The position numbers and the translations under genes were made by a program. From Microbacteriaceae bacterium (GTDB taxonomy: Bacteria; Actinomycetota; Actinomycetes; Actinomycetales; Microbacteriaceae): a DNA stretch of 46,857 nt. Below the pieces are notes generated by a model. That model made no database searches and was not told where the DNA came from. It saw only the letters and a list, made by a program, of their open reading frames with translations. The stretch spans positions 1 to 46,857 of the forward strand of contig CANGGL010000006.1 of NCBI GenBank assembly GCA_947453465.1, in the 5' to 3' direction. Below, piece after piece: positions 9,094 to 18,228 of this stretch. Positions within the stretch are counted from its first letter, which is position 1. The number at the start of each line of letters is the position of its first letter.

Positions 9094-10122
9094 ATGAATT
9101 TGTCAGATTTCAACCTGCGTCAGAGCGCACCGCTAGACCCCGCCCACCCAGACCGTAACCTCGGCATGGAGCTGGTGCGAGCCACCGAAGCCGCCGCAAT
9201 TAAGGCCAGCGCATTTATTGGCCGAGGTGACAAGAATCAGGTCGACGGTGCTGCGGTTGATGCGATGCGCGGATTTCTTGCCACTGTCGATTTTGCCGGA
9301 ACCGTCGTGATCGGCGAAGGTGAAAAAGACGAAGCCCCGATGCTCTTCAATGGTGAGCGCGTTGGCAACGGCAATGGCCCGGAGTGTGACGTTGCGGTTG
9401 ACCCGGTTGATGGCACCAGCGTGACCGCCGCCGGCCGATCGCACGGCATTTCGGTGATCGCCATCGCCGATAAGGGGTCGATGTATAACCCTCAAGACGT
9501 CTTTTATATGGACAAACTGGTTACCCCGGGGGTTGGCGCCGGCAAGGTCAGCCTCAAGCAGTCAGTGGCTGAAAACATTCGTGAATTGGCTCGTGCCCTA
9601 AACAAACCGGTAAGTGAAATCACCGTCGCGATGATTGACCGCCCTCGTCATCGAGGCCTCATGGATGAGGTTCGCGCAGCCGGTGCTCGAACCAGACTCT
9701 TCTTGGATGGCGACGTCGCGGCTAGCATCCTGGCAGTGACCGGCGGTGGCAACATCGACATGTTGCTCGGAACCGGTGGAGCGCCTGAGGGAACCATCGC
9801 AGCCTGTGCAATTAAAGCTTTGGGTGGCTATATGGAAGGCAGAATCAACCCGCTCTCGGCACAGGAACTTGAACGGGCAACCGCCGCAGGGCACGACTTC
9901 GACCGCATTTTCACGGCAAATGATCTGGTTTCGAGTGACAACACATATTTTGTTGCCACCGGTGTTACCGATGGTTTGCTGCTCAATGGGGTTAGCCGCC
10001 ACGGCAACATCGTGCGCACCGAGAGCATGATTCTGCGTTCACATTCAGGAACGATTCGCCGGATTAGCGCCGACCACCAGGCTGACCGGTGGTTGCCGGC
10101 CGCACCTAACGGTGCCTGGTAA
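9094..10122 (+). CDS. glpX: Class II fructose-1,6-bisphosphatase
   Basis: GDKNQVDGAAVDAMR, VVIGEGEKDEAPML, DVAVDPVDGTSVTA, GGAPEGTIAACAIKALGG; SD aaaggag. Confidence 0.95.
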   Translation: MNLSDFNLRQSAPLDPAHPDRNLGMELVRATEAAAIKASAFIGRGDKNQVDGAAVDAMRGFLATVDFAGTVVIGEGEKDEAPMLFNGERVGNGNGPECDVAVDPVDGTSVTAAGRSHGISVIAIADKGSMYNPQDVFYMDKLVTPGVGAGKVSLKQSVAENIRELARALNKPVSEITVAMIDRPRHRGLMDEVRAAGARTRLFLDGDVAASILAVTGGGNIDMLLGTGGAPEGTIAACAIKALGGYMEGRINPLSAQELERATAAGHDFDRIFTANDLVSSDNTYFVATGVTDGLLLNGVSRHGNIVRTESMILRSHSGTIRRISADHQADRWLPAAPNGAW

Positions 10123-10196
10123 AAGAAAGTAAACCCCAACCGAGCCCCCTGTTCCACGGCGCCAAAACAGCACACCCGAGTAGTTTCTAAACAGTT

Positions 10197-10214
10197 TTGG
10201 CACTCGGTTGCCAA
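10197..10214. promoter_or_regulatory. LacI-type operator TTGGCACTCGGTTGCCAA
   Basis: Matches the 18-bp palindrome found three other times in the glucuronide locus. Confidence 0.75.
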
Positions 10215-10275
10215 CGCTACTTTCCTCTATTTATAAGGATTTAACTTACTGTTACTAATTCGTTATCGAAATATC

Positions 10276-10293
10276 TTGTCAACCGGTTGCCAA
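10276..10293. promoter_or_regulatory. LacI-type operator TTGTCAACCGGTTGCCAA overlapping putative -35 (TTGCCA 10287-10292; -10 TAATCT 10311-10316, 18-bp spacer)
   Basis: 18-bp palindrome with one mismatched pair, upstream of the SBP gene. Confidence 0.78.
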
Positions 10294-10382
10294 ACTGTGC
10301 TAACTACCCCTAATCTGATTCCGAGCTGGAAATCGAGAATGTAGTGCCATCCAGCAAAAGTCATTTGAAAGTAGGAAACACA

Positions 10383-11894
10383 ATGAAGCTAACCAAGCGC
10401 ATCACAGCAGCGGCTTCCGCTGTTGCAATCGCCTCGATGGCTCTTGCTGGAAGCACCGCCGCCCAGGCGGCCAGCACCACAACTCTCACAATCGGCAACA
10501 TCATCGACGTAAAGTCTTGGGATCCAAGCCAGGCTGACATCGGCCACCTAGCTCCGCTTTACCAGGCAGCCTATGACAACCTCATTCTGCGCACCCCAAC
10601 CGGTGGCTACAAGGCAAACTTGGCAACCGCCTGGAAGTTGAACTCTGACAACACTCAGATGACACTGACCCTGCGCACCGGCGTAAAGTTCACCGACGGC
10701 GAGATCTTCGACGCAGCTGCCGCCAAAGCAAACCTAGACAACTTCATCAAGGGCAACGGACCACAGGCGGGCACGCTTGCCGGTGCAAGCGTTTCTGTGG
10801 TTAACCCGACCACCATCACCATCACCCTCAAAGACCCAAACCCAGAGCTTGCTTACTACCTATCAACCACCGATAGCTACATGGCGAGCCCAAAGGCTCT
10901 TGGAACCGCTGGTCTAAAGACCAAGCCGGTTGGCTCTGGCCCTTACATCATTGACCCGTCCTCATCGGCTGGTTCGCTGGAGGTCTTCGTGGCCAACCCG
11001 AACTACTGGGACAAGTCAAAGATCAAGTTCAAGAAGGTTGTCTTCAAGATCATGGCAGACACCACTGCTCGACTAAACGCGCTGCTATCTGGCCAGATTG
11101 ACTCGGCCATTCTTGACACCAAGACTTCGGGCACTGCCAAGAAGCGGGGAATGACTCAGTATCTGAACAACGTTGACTGGCAGGGAATCTTGCTGCTTGA
11201 CCGTGCCGGCAAGATCGTCCCTCAGCTAAAGAGCGTCAAGGTTCGTCAGGCCATCGAGTATGCAATCGACCGCCCGGCTCTATTGAAGGCGATGCAGGAT
11301 GGCCAGGGTGAACTGACCAATCAGGTATTCGCCAAGACCTCACCTGCCTTCGACAAGAAGCTCGACAGCACCTACCCGCACGACGTCAAGAAGGCCAAGC
11401 AGTTGCTCACCGAAGGAAACGCATCGGGCGGCTTTGACATCACCATGCCAGCCTGGCCAGACCCAACCATGAACGCGGTGCTTGGCGACCAGCTAAAGGC
11501 AGTCGGCATCAACGTCAACTGGGCGCAGGTTCCGGCAGCTGACTACCGCAACGCAATGAAGTCGGGCAAGTATGGAGCCGGTATTTACCAGTTGTTCCAG
11601 GGCACTCCTTGGGTTGCCATTAACCAGATGGCCACTCCAAACGGTTCATGGAACGTGCTGCACTCGACCGACCCGGTCATCGACAAGGCGCTAAACAGTC
11701 TCAAGGATGACGCTTCGGCCAAGAACCTAAACGCACAGGCCAAGGTAATCAACCGATTCCTTACCGAAAACGCTTGGTACGTGCCGTTCTACCGTGTTCC
11801 TCAGCTCTACTTCACCGGCAAAAAGGTGAAGACCGTGAACCAGGCACAGAACGCAGTGCCTTACCTATACAACTACGCACCAACCGGTAAGTAG
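10383..11894 (+). CDS. ABC transporter substrate-binding protein, family 5 (peptide/opine/oligosaccharide type)
   Basis: Signal peptide MKLTKRITAAASAVAIASMALAGSTAAQA; SBP_bac_5 features (YDNLILRTPTGGYKANLATAWKLNSDNTQMTLTLRTGVKFTDGE). Start moved to ATG 10383. Confidence 0.9.
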   Translation: MKLTKRITAAASAVAIASMALAGSTAAQAASTTTLTIGNIIDVKSWDPSQADIGHLAPLYQAAYDNLILRTPTGGYKANLATAWKLNSDNTQMTLTLRTGVKFTDGEIFDAAAAKANLDNFIKGNGPQAGTLAGASVSVVNPTTITITLKDPNPELAYYLSTTDSYMASPKALGTAGLKTKPVGSGPYIIDPSSSAGSLEVFVANPNYWDKSKIKFKKVVFKIMADTTARLNALLSGQIDSAILDTKTSGTAKKRGMTQYLNNVDWQGILLLDRAGKIVPQLKSVKVRQAIEYAIDRPALLKAMQDGQGELTNQVFAKTSPAFDKKLDSTYPHDVKKAKQLLTEGNASGGFDITMPAWPDPTMNAVLGDQLKAVGINVNWAQVPAADYRNAMKSGKYGAGIYQLFQGTPWVAINQMATPNGSWNVLHSTDPVIDKALNSLKDDASAKNLNAQAKVINRFLTENAWYVPFYRVPQLYFTGKKVKTVNQAQNAVPYLYNYAPTGK

Positions 11895-11925
11895 TTGGCC
11901 GCTGCCGAAGGGCAGCACCCAAAAC

Positions 11926-11968
11926 ACCCGGGTGGGATGGATGGCCGATCCTCCCGTCCCACCCGGGT
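11926..11968 (+). terminator. Intra-operon hairpin after SBP gene (partial terminator/mRNA stabiliser candidate)
   Basis: Perfect 12-bp stem acccgggtggga...tcccacccgggt with 19-nt loop and no T-tract. Confidence 0.6.
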
Positions 11969-12040
11969 TACCACCCCTTTGAACCGCCAGTTTCAGCACC
12001 GCTGATCCCCAGATCACTAAAGCAAAAATCGGAGTAAAAG

Positions 12041-12979
12041 ATGTTTGCATTTATCGCCAGGAGACTTGGCTCAGGAGCACTGTTGCTCTTGGTCATCTCC
12101 ACGATTGCTTACTTCCTAATGTTCTTCAGCACATCAAATGTCGCGATGAACATCCTAGGAGAGGACGCCTCGCCCGAGGCCATCATCGCCAAGCAACAAG
12201 AGCTAGGCCTTGATAAGCCCATCCTTGAGAGATTTTGGGGCTGGTTAACCCACGCGGTCACCGGTGACTTCGGCACCTCTTGGTTCACCAACGAAGAAAT
12301 CATCAAAACCATCTTCAACCGTTTGCCGGTCACCATGACTTTGGTTATCGGAGCAATCCTGATCGCTGCCGTCCTGGCAACCGTGTTGGGTATGACCGCC
12401 GCCGTCAAGGGCGGTGCAATTGACCGCCTGGTTCAGTTTCTGGCCGTTGCCGGTTTTGCCGTCCCAAACTTTGTCGTGGCCATCTTTTTGGTGACACTGT
12501 TTGCAATCAACTTCGCGCTCTTGCCAGCCACCGGTTGGGTTCCAATTCAAGATGACCCGGCGCAGTGGTTCTTGTCGCTGATTCTGCCAACCAGCGCTCT
12601 GGTCATCTCGACCGTCGCATCTGCTGCCCAACAAATTCGTTCGGCCATCAAGGCTGTTCTTGAAAAGGATTGGGTTCGCACTCTGCGCAGCCGCGGAATC
12701 CCGCAGCGAGAGATTCTGTTCAAGCACGTCTTGCGCAGCGCAGCGCCATCGGGCCTAACCGTGCTTAGCCTTCAGTTCGTGGGCATGCTGGGCGGAGCCG
12801 TAATCATCGAATCAATTTTTGCTTTGCCAGGAATCGGCCAACTAGCCGTGGAGAGCACAAGTAAGGGCGATACCCCGGTAGTAATGGGTGTCGTCGTTTA
12901 CACCGTCGTAATCGTCATTGTTGTCAACCTGGTCGTAGACCTTGTAAACGGTTGGCTGAACCCAAAGGTGCGTGTCTAA
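12041..12979 (+). CDS. ABC transporter permease (DppB-like)
   Basis: DppB-type permease; GIPQREILFKHVLRSAAPSGLTVLSLQFVGMLGGAVIIESIFALPGIGQLAVEST. Confidence 0.92.
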   Translation: MFAFIARRLGSGALLLLVISTIAYFLMFFSTSNVAMNILGEDASPEAIIAKQQELGLDKPILERFWGWLTHAVTGDFGTSWFTNEEIIKTIFNRLPVTMTLVIGAILIAAVLATVLGMTAAVKGGAIDRLVQFLAVAGFAVPNFVVAIFLVTLFAINFALLPATGWVPIQDDPAQWFLSLILPTSALVISTVASAAQQIRSAIKAVLEKDWVRTLRSRGIPQREILFKHVLRSAAPSGLTVLSLQFVGMLGGAVIIESIFALPGIGQLAVESTSKGDTPVVMGVVVYTVVIVIVVNLVVDLVNGWLNPKVRV

Positions 12980-14775
12980 TGTCTACTTCAACTGCCGCCG
13001 CAACGCACGGCTCAGCGATCGTTCGCAAGAGCCTCTTCAAGCGCCTTGTCGCCAACCCGATGGGCGCAACCACAGGCGTGTTCCTCCTGCTTGTCGTGAT
13101 CATCGCCTTCATCGCACCACTGATTGCCGGCTTTGACCCAGCTGCCACCGACACTAACAACTTGATGACTGCCCCGGGCGGAGCCCACCTGCTCGGCACC
13201 GACAGCGCCGGCCGCGATGTGCTCGCGCGAATCTTCTTCGGAGCACAGACCACCCTGATCTCCGCTGTTCTAGTGGTTGTCACCTCAATTGCCATCGGTG
13301 TTCCAACCGGCCTCGTCGCCGGTTACTACGGTGGAAAATTTGATGGGATTGCATCCTGGATTGCCAACATGTTAATGTCACTTCCATCCATCATCGTGCT
13401 GCTTGCGGTTCGTGCCGCTCTCGGCCCATCGATCTTTGTTTCAATGGTGGTCTTTGGCATCCTGATTGCACCAGGTTTCTATCGCCTGACCCGCACCGCG
13501 GTGATGTCGGTGCGCAACGAGCTCTATGTTGATGCCGCGAAGGTCTCTGGCCTGAGCGATGTGCGCATCATCGCGAAGCATATCTTCACCGTGGTTCGTG
13601 CACCGATCGTGATTCAGGCGGCCATGATTTCGGGCATCGCAATCTCGATTCAGTCTGGCCTTGAGTTCTTGGGCCTTGGCGATTCATCGATGATCAGCTG
13701 GGGTGTGATGCTCAACGAGGGCTTCCGCAACATCTTCGTCAACCCGCTACTTGTGCTCTGGCCTGGCATTGTCATCTCGCTCACCATCGGCTCATTCGCG
13801 CTGTTCGGCAACGCCATGCGAGATGCGCTTGAAGACAGCCAAAAGATCTCAGCCAAAAACAAGAAGCGCAGCGATGCCTCTGCAGCGGCGAGTTTTGCCG
13901 TCGCAGAAACTGAAGTTCCGGCTGACGCCGACAAGCACCTGCTGACCGTTGGTCACCTGAGTGTCGGTTATCCGCAGGGCGATGGCTCGCTCAAAAAAGT
14001 TGTCTCTGACGTATCATTCTTCGTCGACAAGGGCGAAGTCCTCGGCATCGTTGGCGAGTCCGGTTCGGGCAAGTCTCAGACCGCATTCTCAATCCTCGGT
14101 TTGTTGCCAAGCAACGCCAAGATTGCCTCTGGGCACATCCTGTTCGAGGGCTCAGAGCTAGTAAGCGCAACCGAGGGAGCAATCTCTCAGCAGGCGATGA
14201 CCCAGTTCCGTGGCAAGCGCATCGCCTACATTCCTCAAGAACCGATGAGCAACCTTGACCCGTCTTTCACCATCGGCTACCAGCTAGTCCGCCCGATGAC
14301 CGAGGTGCTTGGCATCTCGAAGAAGGAAGCCAAGGCACGTGCCATCGGCCTACTTGAAACCGTGGGCATCAATAACCCAGAGCGCGTTTTCAAGAGCTAC
14401 CCGCACGAGGTTTCGGGCGGCATGGCTCAGCGCGTGCTGATTGCCGGTGCGGTTTCGTGTGAACCAGACCTGCTTATTGCCGATGAACCAACCACCGCCC
14501 TCGATGTGACGGTTCAGGCTGAAGTGCTTGACCTGCTTCGTGATCTGCAGAAGCGCCTGGGCATGGGCATGGTTTTGGTGACTCACAACTTTGGCGTGGT
14601 TGCTGACCTAGCCGACCGAGTGGTTGTCATGCAGTATGGCCGCGTTGTAGAGACCGGCGATGTGCGCAGCATTCTTCGCAACCCGCAAGAGGAATACACC
14701 CAGGTGCTCCTCAGCTCGATGCTCGAAGGCAAAACCCCAATGACCATGCTTACCGGAAACGCAAAGGAGCAGTAG
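12979..14775 (+). CDS. ABC transporter permease/ATP-binding fusion (DppC-DppD-like)
   Basis: N-terminal DppC permease (HLLGTDSAGRDVLARIFFGAQTTL) continuous in frame with an ATPase (GESGSGKSQT Walker A, SGGMAQRVLIAGAVSCEPDLLIADEPTTALD). Start ATG 12979 overlaps the upstream stop. Confidence 0.93.
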   Translation: MSTSTAAATHGSAIVRKSLFKRLVANPMGATTGVFLLLVVIIAFIAPLIAGFDPAATDTNNLMTAPGGAHLLGTDSAGRDVLARIFFGAQTTLISAVLVVVTSIAIGVPTGLVAGYYGGKFDGIASWIANMLMSLPSIIVLLAVRAALGPSIFVSMVVFGILIAPGFYRLTRTAVMSVRNELYVDAAKVSGLSDVRIIAKHIFTVVRAPIVIQAAMISGIAISIQSGLEFLGLGDSSMISWGVMLNEGFRNIFVNPLLVLWPGIVISLTIGSFALFGNAMRDALEDSQKISAKNKKRSDASAAASFAVAETEVPADADKHLLTVGHLSVGYPQGDGSLKKVVSDVSFFVDKGEVLGIVGESGSGKSQTAFSILGLLPSNAKIASGHILFEGSELVSATEGAISQQAMTQFRGKRIAYIPQEPMSNLDPSFTIGYQLVRPMTEVLGISKKEAKARAIGLLETVGINNPERVFKSYPHEVSGGMAQRVLIAGAVSCEPDLLIADEPTTALDVTVQAEVLDLLRDLQKRLGMGMVLVTHNFGVVADLADRVVVMQYGRVVETGDVRSILRNPQEEYTQVLLSSMLEGKTPMTMLTGNAKEQ

Positions 14776-14777
14776 CC

Positions 14778-15632
14778 ATGAGCAACCTCGTATTAGATGT
14801 GAAGAACCTGGACGTGACCTACCCGGCGGCCGGTTTCGGCAAGAAGCCGTTCAAGGCGCTTCACAACATCAACATCCAGGTTGGCCAGGCTGAAACGCTT
14901 GGCTTGGTTGGTGAATCGGGTTCAGGCAAGACCACTCTTGGCCGCGCGATTCTTGGGTTGGCACCGGTCAGCGCCGGCACCATAGAGTTTCTTGGCAAAG
15001 ACATTAGTCACGCCACCCGCAAAGACCGCCGCGCACTGAGCCGCGATCTTCAGGTGGTCTTCCAAGACCCTTACACCTCACTCAACCCATCGATGGAAAT
15101 TGGCCAGATTTTGGCCGAGCCACTGCAGATTCAGGGTTTGGGCGAGGCCGAGGCCAAGCGCCGAATTGCCGAACTGCTTGACCAGGTTGGTTTGCCAAGC
15201 GATGCTTTGAACCGTTTGCCACGAGAGTTCTCTGGCGGGCAGCGTCAGCGTGTGGCAATTGCCCGAGCGCTCGCGCTCTCGCCAAAGCTGATTGTCTGCG
15301 ATGAGCCGGTTTCGGCGCTTGACCTAACCACCCAAGCCCGCATCCTTGATTTGTTCTTGCAGATTCAGAAGGACACCGGGGTTTCTTACCTTTTTGTCTC
15401 GCACGACCTCGATGTGGTTCGCCACATCAGCCACCGCGTTGCGGTGATGTACAAAGGTGAGATCGTCGAGCAGGGCCCATCGGCCCAAGTCACGGTTAAC
15501 CCAACTCATCCTTATACCCAGCGCCTATTGATGGCATCGCCGGTGCCAGACCCAGACCGTCAAGAAAAGCGCCGCGTTGAGCGAAAGCATTTGCTCGAGC
15601 AGCAAGCACGTGAGTTGCAGTCTCAGGGCTAG
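14778..15632 (+). CDS. ABC transporter ATP-binding protein (DppF/OppF-like)
   Basis: GESGSGKTTLGRAILGL, SGGQRQRVAIARALALSPKLIVCDEPVSALD. Confidence 0.94.
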   Translation: MSNLVLDVKNLDVTYPAAGFGKKPFKALHNINIQVGQAETLGLVGESGSGKTTLGRAILGLAPVSAGTIEFLGKDISHATRKDRRALSRDLQVVFQDPYTSLNPSMEIGQILAEPLQIQGLGEAEAKRRIAELLDQVGLPSDALNRLPREFSGGQRQRVAIARALALSPKLIVCDEPVSALDLTTQARILDLFLQIQKDTGVSYLFVSHDLDVVRHISHRVAVMYKGEIVEQGPSAQVTVNPTHPYTQRLLMASPVPDPDRQEKRRVERKHLLEQQARELQSQG

Positions 15633-15667
15633 AACCACGTAAACCCAGCGCATAGTCAGCGCTAAAC

Positions 15668-15706
15668 TGGCAACAAGTTTCCACTCGTTGCCAAAAGTTG
15701 CCAAAA
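15668..15706. promoter_or_regulatory. Half-site cluster upstream of LacI regulator: TGGCAA plus tandem GTTGCCAAAA GTTGCCAAAA
   Basis: Perfect 10-bp tandem direct repeat at 15687-15706 containing the TTGCCAA half-site of the flanking operators; opposite-orientation TGGCAA at 15668-15673. Confidence 0.55.
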
Positions 15707-15730
15707 CACAACGAGGAGGAGGCCAGGAAG

Positions 15731-16732
15731 ATGCGCGTGAGCAAAAAAGCAGCGACGATTTATGACATCGCCCAGCTTGCCGGGGTTAACCCGTCAACCG
15801 TTTCTCGCGCCCTGACCACCCCTGGCCGAATCAACGCCAAGACCGAAGCCAAGATTCGGGCCGCAGCCACCGAGCTCAATTATCGAGTGAACCCGTTTGC
15901 ACGCGCTTTGCCAACCGGCCGCACCAAGATGCTGGCCGTTATGGTTGCCGACATCACCAACCCGGTCTTCTTCGATGTGGTTCGTGGCGCCGAGAGCGCA
16001 GCTGCCGAAGAGGGTTACACATTGGTGATTGCCGAGTCTCAAGAGTCGAGCATCAACGAGGCCGATGCACTCGAGCGCATCACCCCGGCTGTCGATGGCG
16101 TGATCTTGGCCACTACTCGTCTAGACGACCAGACCATTCAGGGTTTGAATCGCCAAAAGCCAGTGGTACTGGTGAATCGTGAAGTTGAAAACGTCTCTGA
16201 TGTCGTGCCAGATAACTTGCCCGGCATCAAAGAAGCGGTTGAGCATCTAGCGGCCAACGGTCACAAGCACCTTGCGTTCTTGAGCGGCCCATCTGCTTCA
16301 TGGATCAACATTGCCCGCTGGGAGGCGCTGCTTAAGTTTGCCGTTGCCTATGGCATGACCATCGTTGAAATTGGCCCGAACGAGCCAAACCTAGAGGCCG
16401 GCTCAAAGGCCATCGAGCGCATTCAAGCATCGGGCGCCACCGCAGTCTTTACATATAACGACCTAATGGGCATTGGCCTATTGCGGGCGGCCGCCGAGCG
16501 CGGCATCAAGGTGCCGAAAGAGCTAAGCATCATTGGCTTCGACAACATCTTTGGCTCTGACTTCACCACCCCGCCTTTGTCAACGATTGCCCTGCCGCTC
16601 GTGCAGGTGGGTCGCAACGCGGTCGAGGCAGTGCTGCGTCAGCTTGACTCGAATGAGGATGTGGTGCCGCACGGCTCAGATCTTCAAACTGCATTTATTT
16701 TGCGCGGCTCAACTGGCCAGGTAAAGGCCTAA
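15731..16732 (+). CDS. LacI family transcriptional regulator
   Basis: ATIYDIAQLAGVNPSTVSRALTTPGRINAKTEAKIRAAATELNY HTH; periplasmic-binding-like effector domain. Confidence 0.95.
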   Translation: MRVSKKAATIYDIAQLAGVNPSTVSRALTTPGRINAKTEAKIRAAATELNYRVNPFARALPTGRTKMLAVMVADITNPVFFDVVRGAESAAAEEGYTLVIAESQESSINEADALERITPAVDGVILATTRLDDQTIQGLNRQKPVVLVNREVENVSDVVPDNLPGIKEAVEHLAANGHKHLAFLSGPSASWINIARWEALLKFAVAYGMTIVEIGPNEPNLEAGSKAIERIQASGATAVFTYNDLMGIGLLRAAAERGIKVPKELSIIGFDNIFGSDFTTPPLSTIALPLVQVGRNAVEAVLRQLDSNEDVVPHGSDLQTAFILRGSTGQVKA

Positions 16733-16775
16733 AAAATGAAAAAAATAACGATTGAATCACGTCTGCACGATTATT

Positions 16776-16793
16776 TTGGCAATCGGTTGACAA
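16776..16793. promoter_or_regulatory. LacI-type operator TTGGCAATCGGTTGACAA, overlapping TTGACA (-35-like)
   Basis: 18-bp palindrome 28 bp upstream of uxaC; same motif as 10197, 10276 and 19548. Confidence 0.78.
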
Positions 16794-16821
16794 AACTATC
16801 TGAAAGTGGTCGAATCTAATC

Positions 16822-18228
16822 ATGAAGAGCCTCACCCAGTTGAATCCTCAGCGATTGTTTCCAGCTGAGCCGACCGTTCGCGCCGTGACCGAAGAGCTCT
16901 ATGACTCGGTGAAAGATCTCCCAATCGTCTCGCCACACGGCCACGTCGATCTTCAACTCCTGGTTAAAAACGAGCCTTTCAAAAACCCGGCTGATCTCTT
17001 CATCTACTTCGATCACTATGTGACCCGCCTGCTGCACACCCAGGGCTATGACCTGAGTGAACTTGGCAAGGGTGACACCGATGAAGCCGCCGCCCGCAAG
17101 GCATGGAGCATTCTCTGCTCAAACTGGCACATGTTGGCCGGCACCAACTCGGGCTACTGGTTGGCTCACGAGTTCGGCACATTGTTCAACATCGACGAAA
17201 CGCCGAATTCTGAGAATGCGGCCGAGCTCTATGACATCGTGCAAGAGCACCTTGACCAACCAGCGTTCTTGCCGCGCGCGCTCTTCGACCGTTTCAACAT
17301 CGCCTTCTTGGCCACCACCGATGACCCTTGCGATGACCTCGCCGGCCACCGAGACTTGGCAAATGACCCAACGTTCAGCGGTCGAGTCGCGCCGACCTTC
17401 CGTCCAGATGCCTACCTAGATCCTCGCAAACCTGGATGGGCACAGAAGGCCGGAAACCTCATCGCAGCGGCCGGTCTCAATGGCCAGTCCTTCGTAAACT
17501 TCATCGAGGCCTTCCGCATCCGCCGCGAGTTCTTCCAGATCAATGGAGCCGTATCGGTTGATGTGGGTGTGACTGAGCCTTACACCGTGGAGCTCACCGA
17601 GGCTAAGGCAACCGAGCTTTTCGAGCAGGCCCTGGCCGGCAAGATCAGCGAGACCGATGCCCGCGAATTTGCCGGGTTCATGCTCTTCGAGCAGATTCGT
17701 ATGAGTGCTGAGGATGGCCTGGTGCTCACCCTGCACGCCGGTGTGATCCGCAACCACTCAACCACAACCTTCGAGAAGTTCGGCCCAGATACCGGCCAGG
17801 ATATTCCGGTTGCTGTCGAGTTCGTCGAGAACCTTCGCCCAGCCCTCGAGCGCTTCGGCCTCAACAAAAACCTGCACCTAATCCTGTTCAGCATCGATGA
17901 AACTACCTGGTCACGCGAGGTTGCTCCACTTGCCGGTTTCTATCCATCGGTGTTCATTGGTGCCCCTTGGTGGTTCCTTGATGCACCCGATTCACTGCTG
18001 CGCTTCCGTGTTGCAACCACCGAGATCGCCGGCTTCTATCGAGGCTCTGGCTTCATCGATGACACCCGCGCCTTCCTCTCGATTCCGGCCCGCCATGACA
18101 TGGCCCGCCGAGTTGACTGCTCATTCTTGGCGCGTCTTGTTGTCGAAGGCCGCATCACGATGGCGCAGGCCGAAACCATCGCTGTTGACCTTGTCGTGAC
18201 CATCCCAAGGAAGGCGTTCAAACTATGA
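16822..18228 (+). CDS. uxaC: Glucuronate (uronate) isomerase
   Basis: SPHGHVDLQLL...NPADLFIYFDHYVTRLLHTQG; followed by uxuB/uidA. Confidence 0.92.
   Translation: MKSLTQLNPQRLFPAEPTVRAVTEELYDSVKDLPIVSPHGHVDLQLLVKNEPFKNPADLFIYFDHYVTRLLHTQGYDLSELGKGDTDEAAARKAWSILCSNWHMLAGTNSGYWLAHEFGTLFNIDETPNSENAAELYDIVQEHLDQPAFLPRALFDRFNIAFLATTDDPCDDLAGHRDLANDPTFSGRVAPTFRPDAYLDPRKPGWAQKAGNLIAAAGLNGQSFVNFIEAFRIRREFFQINGAVSVDVGVTEPYTVELTEAKATELFEQALAGKISETDAREFAGFMLFEQIRMSAEDGLVLTLHAGVIRNHSTTTFEKFGPDTGQDIPVAVEFVENLRPALERFGLNKNLHLILFSIDETTWSREVAPLAGFYPSVFIGAPWWFLDAPDSLLRFRVATTEIAGFYRGSGFIDDTRAFLSIPARHDMARRVDCSFLARLVVEGRITMAQAETIAVDLVVTIPRKAFKL

Noticed and set aside
10151-10201. 8-bp inverted repeat GCCAAAAC...GTTTTGGC downstream of glpX as a terminator
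   Set aside because: 35-nt loop, weak AT-containing stem and no T-tract; the right arm overlaps an operator, so chance or operator-related.
12245-12727. 160-aa antisense ORF within the DppB-like permease gene
   Set aside because: Lies fully antisense to a clear coding gene; low-complexity Gln/Asp-rich composition typical of shadow ORFs.
12979-14775. Permease-ATPase fusion as a sequencing frameshift artefact or novelty on its own
   Set aside because: Frame is continuous with an intact linker, and DppC-DppD fusions are an established arrangement in ABC peptide-type systems.
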